A stretch of 43,593 nt of DNA from an uncultured Clostridia bacterium (GTDB lineage Bacteria; Bacillota; Clostridia; TANB77; CAG-508), in NCBI GenBank assembly GCA_948468225.1, contig CAOKHH010000011.1:1-43593 (forward strand). Reading direction: 5' to 3'. Shown one piece after another: positions 26,860 to 35,587 of this stretch (position 1 is the first letter of the stretch; each line of letters opens with the position of its first letter). The notes under the pieces were generated by a model, which was given only the letters and a program-made list of their open reading frames with translations, was not told the origin of the DNA and did not search any database. The position numbers and the translations under genes were made by a program.

Positions 26860-27879
26860 CTAAAATTGTTTTAAAAATCTTACATCATTTTCATATAACA
26901 AACGCATATCATCTATTCCGTATTTTGCCATTGCAATTCTCTCTACACCAAATCCAAATGCAAAACCAGAATATTCCTCAGGACTTATTCCACAATTTCT
27001 TAAAACGTTAGGATGTACCATACCGCATCCTAATAGCTCTATCCATCCTTCGCCTTTACATACTCTACAACCATTTCCCCCGCACACAAAGCATGATACG
27101 TCAGCCTCTGCACTTGGCTCTGTAAATGGAAAATGATGTGGTCTAAATCTTATTTTTGTATTTTCTCCTAAACACTTCTTTGCAAATATTTCTAGTGTTC
27201 CTTTTAAATCTGCCATTGTTATGTGTTTATCTATAACTAATCCCTCTATTTGGTGGAATACTGGTGAGTGTGTTGCATCAACTGAATCTGATCTATACAC
27301 TGCCCCTGGACATATTATTTTAATTGGTGGTTTTTGCTTTTCCATTACTCTTGCTTGAACTGGTGATGTTTGGCTTCTTAAAACTATATCGTCTGTTATG
27401 TAAAAAGTATCTTGTAAATCTCTTGCTGGATGCCCTAATGGTGTATTTAATTGGTCAAAATTATAGTGAGCTGTTTCAATTTCTGGTCCATCTGCAACCT
27501 CATATCCTAAACCTAAAAATATTTCTTTTACTTCATCAATTATTTTTGTTATTGGGTGAATTGAGCCTACCCCTCTTTGTTTACTTGGGAAAGTTACATC
27601 TATTGTTTCCTTTTTTAGTTGTTCGTTCAATTCGGCATTTCTTAGGTTTTCCTCTTTTTCTTTTATTAAATTTTCAATAACCTCTTTTGCTTCGTTTATT
27701 AAGCTGCCTATAACTGGTCTTTCCTCTGGTGAAACCTCACCCATTCCTCTTAAAACTAAAGTTAATTCTCCCTTTTTTCCTAAATACTTAACTCTTATGT
27801 CATTTAGAGCTTGTAATTCTGAAACTTCTTGTATTGCACTTTTTGCTTCATTTGTAATACCTGTAATTTTGTCTTTCAT
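26860..27879 (-). CDS. pheS: Phenylalanyl-tRNA synthetase alpha chain
   Basis: A 339-residue catalytic subunit. It has an N-terminal coiled coil, then class II motifs: [20 protein letters not shown] (motif 2 region), [20 protein letters not shown], and the C-terminal [20 protein letters not shown] (motif 3). It has the ribosome site AGGAGG. It is preceded by a short repeat, element E2 and a T-box with UUC specifier. Confidence 0.98.
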   Translation of the reverse strand: MKDKITGITNEAKSAIQEVSELQALNDIRVKYLGKKGELTLVLRGMGEVSPEERPVIGSLINEAKEVIENLIKEKEENLRNAELNEQLKKETIDVTFPSKQRGVGSIHPITKIIDEVKEIFLGLGYEVADGPEIETAHYNFDQLNTPLGHPARDLQDTFYITDDIVLRSQTSPVQARVMEKQKPPIKIICPGAVYRSDSVDATHSPVFHQIEGLVIDKHITMADLKGTLEIFAKKCLGENTKIRFRPHHFPFTEPSAEADVSCFVCGGNGCRVCKGEGWIELLGCGMVHPNVLRNCGISPEEYSGFAFGFGVERIAMAKYGIDDMRLLYENDVRFLKQF

Positions 27880-27903
27880 AAAAACCTCCTAATTTTATTT
27901 TTT

Positions 27904-27929
27904 GCGAACGAGCACTGCTCGCCCCTACG
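27904..27929. repeat. Short palindromic repeat, copy i
   Basis: GCGAACGAGCACTGCTCGCC plus CCTACG, in the pheS leader between element E2 and the start codon. Confidence 0.8.
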
Positions 27930-27956
27930 TTATGCAATATATAAATTTATGTAGTC

Positions 27957-28091
27957 AATTATAATAATATTTTTTACGAGTTCGACTACGGCCAACTTCT
28001 GTCTGTATCTATGGCAGAGTGTGTCACTTTAAATTTGAATAGCCGTATCTTAAACGCCTTGGAGAAGGGAATAAAAAATATTATTATAATT
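27957..28091 (-). repeat. AT-stemmed structured element E2
   Basis: A perfect 20-base terminal inverted repeat (AATTATAATAATATTTTTTA and complement) encloses about 95 bases. On the minus strand the core reads TTCTCCAAGGCGTTT, then TACGGC pairing with GCCGTA, around AGTGACACACTCTGCCATA. Element E3 has the same conserved blocks with CGACCG/CGGTCG as the stem. It is located between the T-box terminator and pheS. Confidence 0.8.
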
Positions 28092-28110
28092 AGCGAAATA
28101 GATATAATAT

Positions 28111-28420
28111 CAACAAAAAATCGTCCTATAAAACATATAGGACGAATAAATTTATCTTTTTCGTGGTACCACCTAACTTCGTATAAATAGTTTATACCTC
28201 ATTAAAAAGCTATAACGTGCTTCAAACGCTTCTACCTACTGTAAATTTCAATAAAAGACCTAAAAAGTGAAATTTCAAATAAACTATATTGATAGGCTTC
28301 CAGCCAATGACCTATTTCTCTAGACAATACTTTAAATTTATTCTACTTTGCTTTCTTAATCGGTTTTCAATATGTATGATATTTTATCATATAAAAAATG
28401 TAAATTCAAGCAAAATTTAT
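28111..28420 (-). promoter_or_regulatory. T-box leader of pheST with promoter
   Basis: Promoter -35 TTGAAT and -10 TAAAAT with 17 bases between, near 28383-28413. The leader has stem I with the AGAGAAAT...GGCTGGAAGCC distal region, the specifier TTC (28269-28271) in GAAATTTCAC, the T-box AGGTGGTACCACG (28160s), and a terminator hairpin CGTCCTATA/TATAGGACG (28122-28144) followed by a T run. It would read uncharged tRNA-Phe and allow transcription of pheS and pheT. Confidence 0.92.
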
Positions 28421-28452
28421 AAATTTTTTCGGGTAGCTTAACCATACAATAT

Positions 28453-29346
28453 CTAAAATAGCCAATGTGGTGGCTTAGATTCTACTTTTTTAACTGTTTC
28501 CTTTAGATTGCTTATTCCAAATAAATTTGCTCTATCATAATATTCCTTATCTACTGGATAATACTTCATATCGTCTGTTGCAATTCCAATTTGCTCTGTT
28601 CCTCCAAATAGATTTGATATATATTCTATGTGTTTTAGGAAATCTTCAACTGTTACTTCATCTATATTCCCCGTTTTACAAAATCTTTTTATTCCAACAA
28701 CTCCTACAATTCCACCTAGTTTTTTTATTGTTAATAATTGTTCATCTGTTAAATTTCTTGGTACATCACATAATTTTTTTGCATTTGAGTGTGATGCAAT
28801 TACTCTTACAGTTTTGCCTTTTTCTTTTAAATACGATAGATAATCTGTTATATCAAAAAATGTTTTTTCATTTGCATGTGATAGATCTATTGTTATACCA
28901 TAATCTACTAACTTTTCTACTAAACATCTACCTAAACTTGTAAGTCCTGTATCTTTTGAAGCCTTACACCCGCCTCCAAATTTATTTTCATTATTCCATA
29001 CAATATTTGTACTTCTTACACCCAAATTATATAAATATTCTATATCTTCTATATCTTCTAAATAGTCTAAGCCCTCTATTCCATAGACATAGTTTATTCC
29101 ATCTGGTATAAGTTTATTTTCCTCAATTATTTTATGTACTGTAAATAACATTTCCTTCAAATTTAATTCTTCTTTTGTTATGCCTAATTCTTCCTCCATT
29201 TCTTTTTCACTCATAAAGAATAAATTGAATATTCCTCCTGTTATATTATTTTTGTTATATGCCTTACTGTAATACTGTTTTAGCTTTTGTATATTGTTTC
29301 TGTTTAAATATACTTCTGTAAGTAAATCATAATGATAATCAAACAT
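28453..29346 (-). CDS. Membrane dipeptidase-like protein (peptidase M19)
   Basis: A 297-residue metallo-dipeptidase. Metal and catalytic motifs are visible: FDYHYDLL at the start (HxD), YGIEGLDYL (bridging Glu), IDLSHANEKTFFDI, IASHSNAKKLCDVPRNLTDE, and IGIATDDM. It likely cleaves dipeptides. The start is at 29346, after AAAAGGAGG; a longer frame upstream runs through a palindromic repeat and is not real. The C-terminus (ESKPPHWLF) is shorter and unlike the family's usual helical end. Confidence 0.88.
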   Translation of the reverse strand: MFDYHYDLLTEVYLNRNNIQKLKQYYSKAYNKNNITGGIFNLFFMSEKEMEEELGITKEELNLKEMLFTVHKIIEENKLIPDGINYVYGIEGLDYLEDIEDIEYLYNLGVRSTNIVWNNENKFGGGCKASKDTGLTSLGRCLVEKLVDYGITIDLSHANEKTFFDITDYLSYLKEKGKTVRVIASHSNAKKLCDVPRNLTDEQLLTIKKLGGIVGVVGIKRFCKTGNIDEVTVEDFLKHIEYISNLFGGTEQIGIATDDMKYYPVDKEYYDRANLFGISNLKETVKKVESKPPHWLF

Positions 29347-29363
29347 TAAAATCCTCCTTTTAA

Positions 29364-29392
29364 CGGGTCGTCGAGGGCGCCGACCCCTACAC
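29364..29392. repeat. Short palindromic repeat, copy j
   Basis: CGGGTCGTCGAGGGCGCCGA plus CCCCTACA, upstream of the M19 gene. It is close in sequence to copy g in the U32 gene. Confidence 0.85.
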
Positions 29393-29509
29393 AAAAAATA
29401 AATTCTCACATTTTTATAGTAATTTTTCACAAAAGTCTTGTTTTTTTTTGCAATATATGTTAAACTTTAGTTTAGTCATGATTAGTTTAACTGTAGGAGG
29501 TGTAATATT

Positions 29510-29707
29510 ATGGCAAAATGTGAAATTTGTGAGAAATCTATTAACTTTGGTAATAAATTAAGCATAACTCGTTCACATATAAGTAAAAGATCAACAAGAA
29601 CTTGGAAACCAAACTTAAGAAGTGTAAAAGCTATAGTTAATGGTGAACCAAAAAAAATAACTGTATGTGCTAAATGTTTAAAAAACGGAAAAGTAAAAAG
29701 AGCTTAA
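29510..29707 (+). CDS. rpmB: Ribosomal protein L28 (bL28)
   Basis: A 65-residue large-subunit protein: MAKCEICEKSINFGNKLSIT, RTWKPNLRSVKAIVNGEPKK, CAKCLKNGKVKRA. It has two CxxC pairs, the zinc-binding form. It has an AGGAGG site, a single-gene unit, and a strong terminator after it. Confidence 0.97.
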   Translation: MAKCEICEKSINFGNKLSITRSHISKRSTRTWKPNLRSVKAIVNGEPKKITVCAKCLKNGKVKRA

Positions 29708-29708
29708 C

Positions 29709-29742
29709 AAAAAAATAGGTTTTAAACCTATTTTTTTTGTAA
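29709..29742. terminator. Terminator of rpmB
   Basis: AAAAAATAGGT and ACCTATTTTTT arms with a TTTAA loop and an extended T run. It is symmetric, so it can also serve the opposing spoVM gene. Confidence 0.9.
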
Positions 29743-29757
29743 TACATACCATATGTA

Positions 29758-29832
29758 TTAGTCTTTTATCCTAAATATGAGTTTTACAAATCCTCTTAAA
29801 AACTTAGGAACTTTTTTTACTACTATTGTCAT
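29758..29832 (-). CDS. spoVM: Stage V sporulation protein SpoVM
   Basis: A 24-residue peptide: MTIVVKKVPKFLRGFVKLIF then RIKD. The PKFL-x-G-x-x-(K/R) core and the amphipathic helix match SpoVM, the peptide that recognises the curved forespore membrane and anchors SpoIVA. It has the ribosome site AAGGAGAG. The usual Gly near position 20 is replaced by Arg-Ile (FRIKD), a mild divergence. It is too short for gene finders, but the motif is distinctive. Confidence 0.85.
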   Translation of the reverse strand: MTIVVKKVPKFLRGFVKLIFRIKD

Positions 29833-29859
29833 TTTTACCACTCTCCTTTGTTTTTATTT

Positions 29860-30006
29860 TTAACAAGTTAACCACATGAATCCCACTACAATTATTATTA
29901 TTCCTAATAGAAAAAGCCAACCTGTAAAAGGAAGTAATATTACCATTAAAATCCCAATACCAAAACCAATTAAGCATACAGCAAGTGTCTTTTTTAAAAT
30001 TCTCAT
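29860..30006 (-). CDS. Small two-span membrane protein
   Basis: 48 residues: MRILKKTLAVCLIGFGIGIL, MVILLPFTGWLFLLGIIIIV, VGFMWLTC. Two hydrophobic spans are separated by P-x-x-G-W. Similar short proteins occur next to spoVM in clostridia. It has a GGGGA ribosome site and likely shares a transcript with spoVM, whose start is 28 bases downstream. Function unknown. Confidence 0.75.
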   Translation of the reverse strand: MRILKKTLAVCLIGFGIGILMVILLPFTGWLFLLGIIIIVVGFMWLTC

Positions 30007-30107
30007 TTAATATTCCCCTTTTCTAGTTGTGCATTTATATTATTATATTCATTGCATTAAATTATGTTACGGGCGTTTAAAAAATCCCCTAAAAATGGAG
30101 GTATATT

Positions 30108-30737
30108 ATGAAAAAGAAAAATGAAGCAATAGAAATAATTGAAATTTTAAAAAATACATACCCAGATGCAAAGTGTAGTTTAGATTTTACAACTCCTTTT
30201 GAAATGTTAGTAAGTGTTATGCTTTCTGCTCAATGCACTGATGAGAGAGTTAACAAAACTACACCTACTATATTTTGCAAATACTCTACTCCACAAGATT
30301 TTGTAGATATAGATATTTCTGAATTAGAAAAACTAATTCACCCTTGTGGTTTTTATAAAACAAAAGCAAAGCACTTAAAAGAGTGTGCTAAAAAAATTGT
30401 TGCCGATTACAATGGTATTGTTCCAAATTCTATGGAAGAACTAGTAAAACTTCCTGGCATTGGAAGAAAATGTGCTAATGTTATTATGCTTAATGCTTTT
30501 AATAATCCTTGTGGAATTGCTGTAGATACTCATGCAAAAAGAATTTCAAATAGAATTGGATTATCTAATAATACTGACCCAAATAAAATTGAAGAAGATT
30601 TATTAAAACAAATACCAGAAAAATATTTAAAAGATGTAAATCATTTATTAGTATATCATGGAAGAAATTTATGTACAGCAAAAGCACCTAAATGTGATAG
30701 GTGCCCACTAAAAAAATATTGTAATTATTATGAATAA
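30108..30737 (+). CDS. nth: Endonuclease III, DNA glycosylase/AP lyase
   Basis: A 209-residue base-excision repair enzyme. The helix-hairpin-helix LVKLPGIGRKCANVIMLNAF contains the catalytic Lys, and AVDTHAKRISNRIGL contains the catalytic Asp. The C-terminal C-x6-C-x2-C-x5-C (CTAKAPKCDRCPLKKYC) holds a 4Fe-4S cluster. It has a GGAGG site. Confidence 0.97.
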   Translation: MKKKNEAIEIIEILKNTYPDAKCSLDFTTPFEMLVSVMLSAQCTDERVNKTTPTIFCKYSTPQDFVDIDISELEKLIHPCGFYKTKAKHLKECAKKIVADYNGIVPNSMEELVKLPGIGRKCANVIMLNAFNNPCGIAVDTHAKRISNRIGLSNNTDPNKIEEDLLKQIPEKYLKDVNHLLVYHGRNLCTAKAPKCDRCPLKKYCNYYE

Positions 30738-30738
30738 A

Positions 30739-30766
30739 CGGGGCGTCGAGGACGCCGCCCCCTACA
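30739..30766. repeat. Short palindromic repeat, copy k (supplies a stop codon)
   Basis: CGGGGCGTCGAGGACGCCGC plus CCCCTACA between convergent nth and the bactofilin-like gene. Its minus-strand TTGTAGGGG places the TAG stop of the bactofilin-like gene at 30762-30764, as in uvrA. Confidence 0.85.
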
Positions 30767-31766
30767 ATCTATTTTCTTTTGATTTCTTTTCACTATTTCC
30801 ATTTTTCTTTAATATTATTGGTAAAACTAATGCAACTACTAATAGTATTATAACTACTGCAGTTATATAAATATATGCTTTTGGTATCATAACAGAATTA
30901 GAAGTATCTTTTACCATTTGAGTATTTGAATTTATTCCCATACCATTGAATATATATGATGTGATAATTGATTTTATTTTTTCTTCATTTGTATTATTAT
31001 CTATTTTATTTGATTTCAATATTTCATTAACTGTTTTCTCTATTGATTTGTCAAATAATTTTTTCTTTCTTTGTGTATATTTTACTTCCCCTCTAATAAT
31101 TCCATTTTCTCCTGTTGGAATTTCAGTTGTTTCTGGTTCTGTTGTTCCATCTTCGTTTTTCTTTATATATATTGCATCAGATTGTGCTATATAATTTAAA
31201 TCTCCAATCATTAAAAAATCTGACAATGTTAGTTTATCTGCTTCTATAAATGCATTTCTATAAACTCTACCATCTAAAATTATTTCAGATGCCATTGCTC
31301 TTAAGTCTCTTTGAACAATAGATTCATATCCAAAATTAAATTTATCAGCTACTAAATATGTATCATACATTCTAGAATTCACATTCATCTCTTTAGCTAT
31401 AGCACAAAGAGCTCCATATATTTCTGTTTCAGCATCCATTGTCAAGTTTTCAGCAATTACAAATACATTTCCATTTACTAAAGTTTTATTTATTGTTACA
31501 TTTCTTCCTATTATAAACATATTTCCATCTACTATTTCTGTGATTTCAAGGTCTTCACCTGCAATAAATTTATCTGCATTTACTATATCGTCTTCACTTA
31601 ATTCTTCTCCAGCTCCCTCTGTTCCATTTCCTGCCTCTGTAGTAGTTTCAGATGTTGGAATAGCTGTTTCTCCTGTTACAGTTGGCTCTTCTGTAGCAAA
31701 TACTGCTGATGATGTTAAAATTACTATTGCAAGTAATATTAGTACTAATTTTGACATTTTTTTCAT
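30762..31766 (-). CDS. Exported bactofilin-like protein with C-terminal membrane anchor
   Basis: A 334-residue protein. It has a signal peptide (1-24), a Thr/Glu-rich spacer, and a right-handed repeat region (about 65-190; VDGNMFIIGRNVTINKTLVN, GNVFVIAENLTMDAETEIYG) with the periodic hydrophobic-Asn/Gly pattern of bactofilin or polymer-forming domains. A charged linker and one membrane span near 300-322 with a Lys-rich end follow. It probably forms a structural layer at the membrane; no enzyme motif is seen. The stop lies in a palindromic repeat. Confidence 0.75.
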   Translation of the reverse strand: MKKMSKLVLILLAIVILTSSAVFATEEPTVTGETAIPTSETTTEAGNGTEGAGEELSEDDIVNADKFIAGEDLEITEIVDGNMFIIGRNVTINKTLVNGNVFVIAENLTMDAETEIYGALCAIAKEMNVNSRMYDTYLVADKFNFGYESIVQRDLRAMASEIILDGRVYRNAFIEADKLTLSDFLMIGDLNYIAQSDAIYIKKNEDGTTEPETTEIPTGENGIIRGEVKYTQRKKKLFDKSIEKTVNEILKSNKIDNNTNEEKIKSIITSYIFNGMGINSNTQMVKDTSNSVMIPKAYIYITAVVIILLVVALVLPIILKKNGNSEKKSKENRL

Positions 31767-31833
31767 AAAATTATCTCTCCTTTTTTAATTTATTTAATAA
31801 TATAGTTTAAAGTTTAGTTTGTCAACATATACT

Positions 31834-31968
31834 TTATTCTTTATTTTCTTTGCTTTTAAAATATATACAATCATCTGTTGGAGTAATTGTTTTTACTGAT
31901 ATGTTTTCTAATGTGCATTTTCCATCTTTTTGATATAAACAACTAGAAGAGCAATTTATATTAGTCAC
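31834..31968 (-). CDS. Small Cys protein, DUF1540-like
   Basis: 44 residues from a GTG start with AGAGGTGG upstream: MTNINCSSSCLYQKDGKCTL, then ENISVKTITPTDDCIYFKS. The spacing C-x3-C-x7-C-x15-C resembles the short Cys-rich DUF1540 proteins of clostridia (usually NCSV.NC.YN...C.A..I.V). Probable metal binding is inferred. Confidence 0.7.
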   Translation of the reverse strand: MTNINCSSSCLYQKDGKCTLENISVKTITPTDDCIYFKSKENKE

Positions 31969-32021
31969 AAAAACCACCTCTAGTTTATTTTTAATTGAAT
32001 TTTATATTTTATACATTTAAT

Positions 32022-32678
32022 TTACATTTTTAACTTTTTTATTGTTTCTTTATAATTTTCAGATTTTATTATTCCATTTCCTGAAACTGCAATATCTATT
32101 CCTGCATTCTTTACATCCTCTATTGTGTTTAAATTTATTCCTCCATCTGCTTCAATATATGTATCTAATTTTTCAGAATCAATGTATTCTCTTAATTTTT
32201 TTGCGTTTTCTAAAGTTTGTGGAATTAAACTTTGTCCACCTTTTCCTGGTTCTACTGTCATTACTAACACTAAATATATGTATGGCAAAAACTTGTATAT
32301 TTTTTCTATTGATGTATTAGGCTTTATGCTTAATCCTACTTTTACATTGTTTTCTTTTATAAAATTTATTAACTCCATTACCTCTTCATCTGATGAACAG
32401 CTTTCATAGTGAAATGTTATTATATCTGGCTCAAATTTTATATATTCTTCTACAAACTGCTTTACATTTTTTACCATAAGATGTATGTCTAATGGCAAAT
32501 TAGAAATTTGTTTTATTATATTGCAGTAATTTAGCATTCTTTCGTTTGTACTATTTTCAACAAACTTACCATCCATTACATCTATATGAAAATAATCTGT
32601 TTTTGCTTCTTCTAAATTATAAAAAGTTTTTGTTGAATTTTCCTCTTCTACTGATAATATTGATGTTGATATATACAT
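32022..32678 (-). CDS. rpe: Ribulose-phosphate 3-epimerase family protein
   Basis: A 218-residue TIM barrel that interconverts ribulose-5-P and xylulose-5-P. Motifs: YFHIDVMDGKFV, LDIHLMVKN, VGLSIKPNTS, VLVMTVEPGKGGQ and EADGGINLNT. The start is set at 32678 (MYISTSIL) because the AAGGAG site overlaps a longer TTG-led frame. In most Firmicutes rpe follows prkC and rsgA; here rsgA is absent from that position. Confidence 0.92.
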   Translation of the reverse strand: MYISTSILSVEEENSTKTFYNLEEAKTDYFHIDVMDGKFVENSTNERMLNYCNIIKQISNLPLDIHLMVKNVKQFVEEYIKFEPDIITFHYESCSSDEEVMELINFIKENNVKVGLSIKPNTSIEKIYKFLPYIYLVLVMTVEPGKGGQSLIPQTLENAKKLREYIDSEKLDTYIEADGGINLNTIEDVKNAGIDIAVSGNGIIKSENYKETIKKLKM

Positions 32679-32698
32679 ATATTTCTCCTTCAAAATTA

Positions 32699-32752
32699 GG
32701 GCACAGCAGTGTCATAACCTAACAGGCATTCCCACAAACGGTGCCCCTACAA
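32699..32752. repeat. Short palindromic repeat, copy l (long form)
   Basis: Starts GGGCACAGCAGTGTCATAAC and ends GGTGCCCCTACA, matching the 3428-3482 copy with a few substitutions. It occupies the prkC-rpe junction where rsgA is usually found. Confidence 0.85.
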
Positions 32753-32755
32753 TAA

Positions 32756-34828
32756 TTATGATATATTTCTAGTTTCTCCTGCATTATAAGTAATAGATCT
32801 TGTTACAAGTACATTTCCCGCTTTAGATTTTATTTGAATACTAACAGGTTTAGAACCCGTAGAATCTATTGAAAAAGAACAATTTGTGCTATCTTCTGTC
32901 GCTTCTTTTGTTGCATATTCTTTTCCATCTAAATTTAATATAACATCTACAGAATTAGGTTTTATTAAATTTCCATCTTCATCATACTTAGCTGTATATC
33001 CTCCTAATAGAGTTGAAACATTAACATTTATACTTCCTGTTTTTATTTCATCAAATTCGTTTAATGTTATAGTTATTTCTGTGTCTTTATCTACAATGCT
33101 ACCTGCAACTATATCTTGACCTATTATAGTATTATTTGGCTTACTTGAATCTGCTTTTTTATCTGTTCTTTTCCATTTTAATCCTGCTGCTGTTATTGCT
33201 TGTTTTGCTTCTTCTTCCGTTTTTCCAACCAAATTTGGAACCTCTTTTTGTTCTACTCCTATACTTACATATACTTTTACTGTAGATCCTGCTGAAACCT
33301 CAGTTTTTTCTGCTGGCTCAACTTTAATTACTTTTCCGCTTTCCATTTTATCACTGTTTTCTTCTACTATTTCTACTTTTAATTCAGCCTCTTCTATTGC
33401 TGATACAACATCTTCCTTTTTCTTTCCAACTAATAAATCTGGTACATTTACAGTCTTTTGTCCTTTACTTACCCAAATTTTTATAGTTTCTCCTGCCTTT
33501 GCAGTTTTATTTCTTCCATCATAAGTTAATCCAGCAACTGGTTCTTGTTTTATTACTTTTCCTTCTTCTATCTCTGCATCATAATCTTCTAAAATTTCTA
33601 CACTTAAATTTTGGCTCTTTATATATGCTTCTATATCTGCAATAGATTTATTCTCCTCTTGTGACATTTTTACTGCATTTGGAATTACTATTTCTTTATC
33701 ATTTCCTACTTTACTTCCACCTTTCATTGCTGATATTGTAATCATCATAACAATTACAAATAACAATATTGCTGAAAGTATCATTGCAGCAAGTCCAACA
33801 GCTTTATGTTCTTTAAAATATTGAGATATCTTGCTTCTCTTTTTAGTAGATGCTCCACTTGTAGGTGCTTCTTTCGAACGAGCATCCGAACGGCCAATGG
33901 TCGCCCCTACATCTTGTTCCTCAATTGCTTTATCATACATAAGTGGCATACGTTGTGTTGGAAACTCATGTTGTTCTCCATTTATATTTACAAAATCTCC
34001 ATTTGGATTTTTTAATGCTGTATTTAAATCTCTTAGCATTTCTGTTGCTGTTGAATATCTATCATTAGCATTTTTTTGCATTGCTTTTAGTATTATTTTA
34101 TTTACACTTATTGGTATATCTGGATTGATTTTTATTGGCTCTACTGGTAATTCATTCATATGTTTTAACGCTACAGATACAGGAGTATCTGCATCAAATG
34201 GAACTCTTCCAGTAACCATTTCATATAAAACAACACCTAATGAATATATATCTGATTTTGCATCTGTATAACCTCCTCTTGCATGCTCTGGAGAGAAGTA
34301 ATGTACTGATCCAATTGTTGTTCCAAATGCTGTTATAGTTGAGTTTGACACTGCCTTAGCAATACCAAAGTCTGTTACTTTTGCAATTCCATCTTCTGTT
34401 ATTATTATATTATGTGGTTTTATATCTCTATGAACTATATTGTTCTTATGAGCTGTTTCTAAAGCTGACGCAATTTGTATTGCTATGTTTACAGACCATT
34501 TCCAAGATAATGCACCATCTTCTCTTATAATCTCTTTTAGAGTTTTTCCTTGGACTAATTCCATTACAATATAATGTAAATTGTCTTCACATCCAACATC
34601 ATAAACAGAAACAATATTTGGATGTGTTAAACTTGCAACCGCTTGTGCTTCTGTATTAAATCTCTTTATAAATTCACTATCTGTTGTATATTCATCTTTT
34701 AATACTTTTACTGCAACAAACCTATTTAATACATGGCATTTTGCCTTATATACAGTTGCCATTCCTCCAAACCCTATTTGTCTAATCATTTCATACCTAT
34801 TTCCTAATAATCTTCCTTCTAGGTTCAT
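32756..34828 (-). CDS. prkC: PASTA-domain Ser/Thr protein kinase
   Basis: A 690-residue membrane kinase that senses muropeptides. The kinase domain (10-270) shows GFGGMATVYKA, AVKVLKDE, HRDIKPHNII, DFGIAKA, and SDIYSLGVVLYEMVTG. A linker, a membrane span (about 347-369), three PASTA repeats (about 378-590; e.g. VPDLLVGKKKEDVVSAIEEA, VPNLVGKTEEEAKQAI) and a C-terminal beta domain follow. Residues about 306-317 (DVGATIGRSDAR) come from an in-frame palindromic repeat. It is next to its phosphatase prpC. Confidence 0.96.
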   Translation of the reverse strand: MNLEGRLLGNRYEMIRQIGFGGMATVYKAKCHVLNRFVAVKVLKDEYTTDSEFIKRFNTEAQAVASLTHPNIVSVYDVGCEDNLHYIVMELVQGKTLKEIIREDGALSWKWSVNIAIQIASALETAHKNNIVHRDIKPHNIIITEDGIAKVTDFGIAKAVSNSTITAFGTTIGSVHYFSPEHARGGYTDAKSDIYSLGVVLYEMVTGRVPFDADTPVSVALKHMNELPVEPIKINPDIPISVNKIILKAMQKNANDRYSTATEMLRDLNTALKNPNGDFVNINGEQHEFPTQRMPLMYDKAIEEQDVGATIGRSDARSKEAPTSGASTKKRSKISQYFKEHKAVGLAAMILSAILLFVIVMMITISAMKGGSKVGNDKEIVIPNAVKMSQEENKSIADIEAYIKSQNLSVEILEDYDAEIEEGKVIKQEPVAGLTYDGRNKTAKAGETIKIWVSKGQKTVNVPDLLVGKKKEDVVSAIEEAELKVEIVEENSDKMESGKVIKVEPAEKTEVSAGSTVKVYVSIGVEQKEVPNLVGKTEEEAKQAITAAGLKWKRTDKKADSSKPNNTIIGQDIVAGSIVDKDTEITITLNEFDEIKTGSINVNVSTLLGGYTAKYDEDGNLIKPNSVDVILNLDGKEYATKEATEDSTNCSFSIDSTGSKPVSIQIKSKAGNVLVTRSITYNAGETRNIS
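33875..33912. repeat. Short palindromic repeat, copy m, in frame in prkC
   Basis: An interrupted form with CGAACGAGCATCCGAACGGC and GGTCGCCCCTACA. It is translated on the minus strand as DVGATIGRSDARS in the cytoplasmic juxtamembrane linker. The frame used avoids the TAG of TGTAGGGG. Confidence 0.85.
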
Positions 34829-34843
34829 TTTTTACATCTCTCC

Positions 34844-35575
34844 TTAAATATTTTCTATTATTACAGCTGTTATATTGTCATAGCCACCTCTTGTATTAGC
34901 TGCTTGAATCAAAAGCTTATTTGCATTTTCTAAATTATTTGTTACTATTTCATAAATTTCTTTATCACTTAAAAGATTAGTTAATCCATCTGAACACATT
35001 AAAATTATATCTTCATTTAAGAATCCTTTTACTAAAATATCTGGTTCAATTTTATCTTCGCAGCCTAATGCCTTAATTAACATATTTTTCTTTGGATGAT
35101 GGTATGATTCTTCTCTTGTAATTTTTCCATCCCTAACTAATTTTTCTACATAGCTATGATCTATCGTTAATTTTCTTATAATGTTTTTCCTTATTCTATA
35201 CACTCTGCTATCTCCAATATGTCCAATATATACCTTATTATTATATATTAAACAAACTTCTAAAGTAGTACCCATTTCACTTAAATTTATATCTTTTTTA
35301 GATTTTTCGTGAACCATTTTGTTTGCATATTCCATAGAATCTTTTATAAGTTTTTGTAATGTTTCTTTGTTTAATTCTATCTTTTTTATATGTTCATCTA
35401 TATATTGTTTTGCAGAATCTATTGCTAATCGGCTCGCTATTTCTCCTCCATTGTAACCACCCATTCCATCAGCTAATATGTATAAATTATATTCTGAATC
35501 TTGATTAGATATATAGTAACAATCTTGATTTATTTCTCTAACCATGCCTTTATCGCTGGTTGCTAATATTCTCAT
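34844..35575 (-). CDS. prpC: PP2C-type protein phosphatase
   Basis: A 243-residue metal-dependent Ser/Thr phosphatase. It has ILADGMGGYNGGEIASRLA (metal site), GHIGDSRVYRI, MCSDGLTNLLSD and GGYDNITAVII. It has a GAGGTGAG ribosome site and is placed between rlmN and prkC, 15 bases from prkC, so it reverses PrkC phosphorylation. Confidence 0.96.
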   Translation of the reverse strand: MRILATSDKGMVREINQDCYYISNQDSEYNLYILADGMGGYNGGEIASRLAIDSAKQYIDEHIKKIELNKETLQKLIKDSMEYANKMVHEKSKKDINLSEMGTTLEVCLIYNNKVYIGHIGDSRVYRIRKNIIRKLTIDHSYVEKLVRDGKITREESYHHPKKNMLIKALGCEDKIEPDILVKGFLNEDIILMCSDGLTNLLSDKEIYEIVTNNLENANKLLIQAANTRGGYDNITAVIIENI

Positions 35576-35587
35576 TTACTCACCTCT

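Noticed and set aside
29347..29430. N-terminal extension of the M19 dipeptidase
   Set aside because: It reads through a palindromic repeat, has no homology, and a perfect ribosome site precedes the ATG at 29346.
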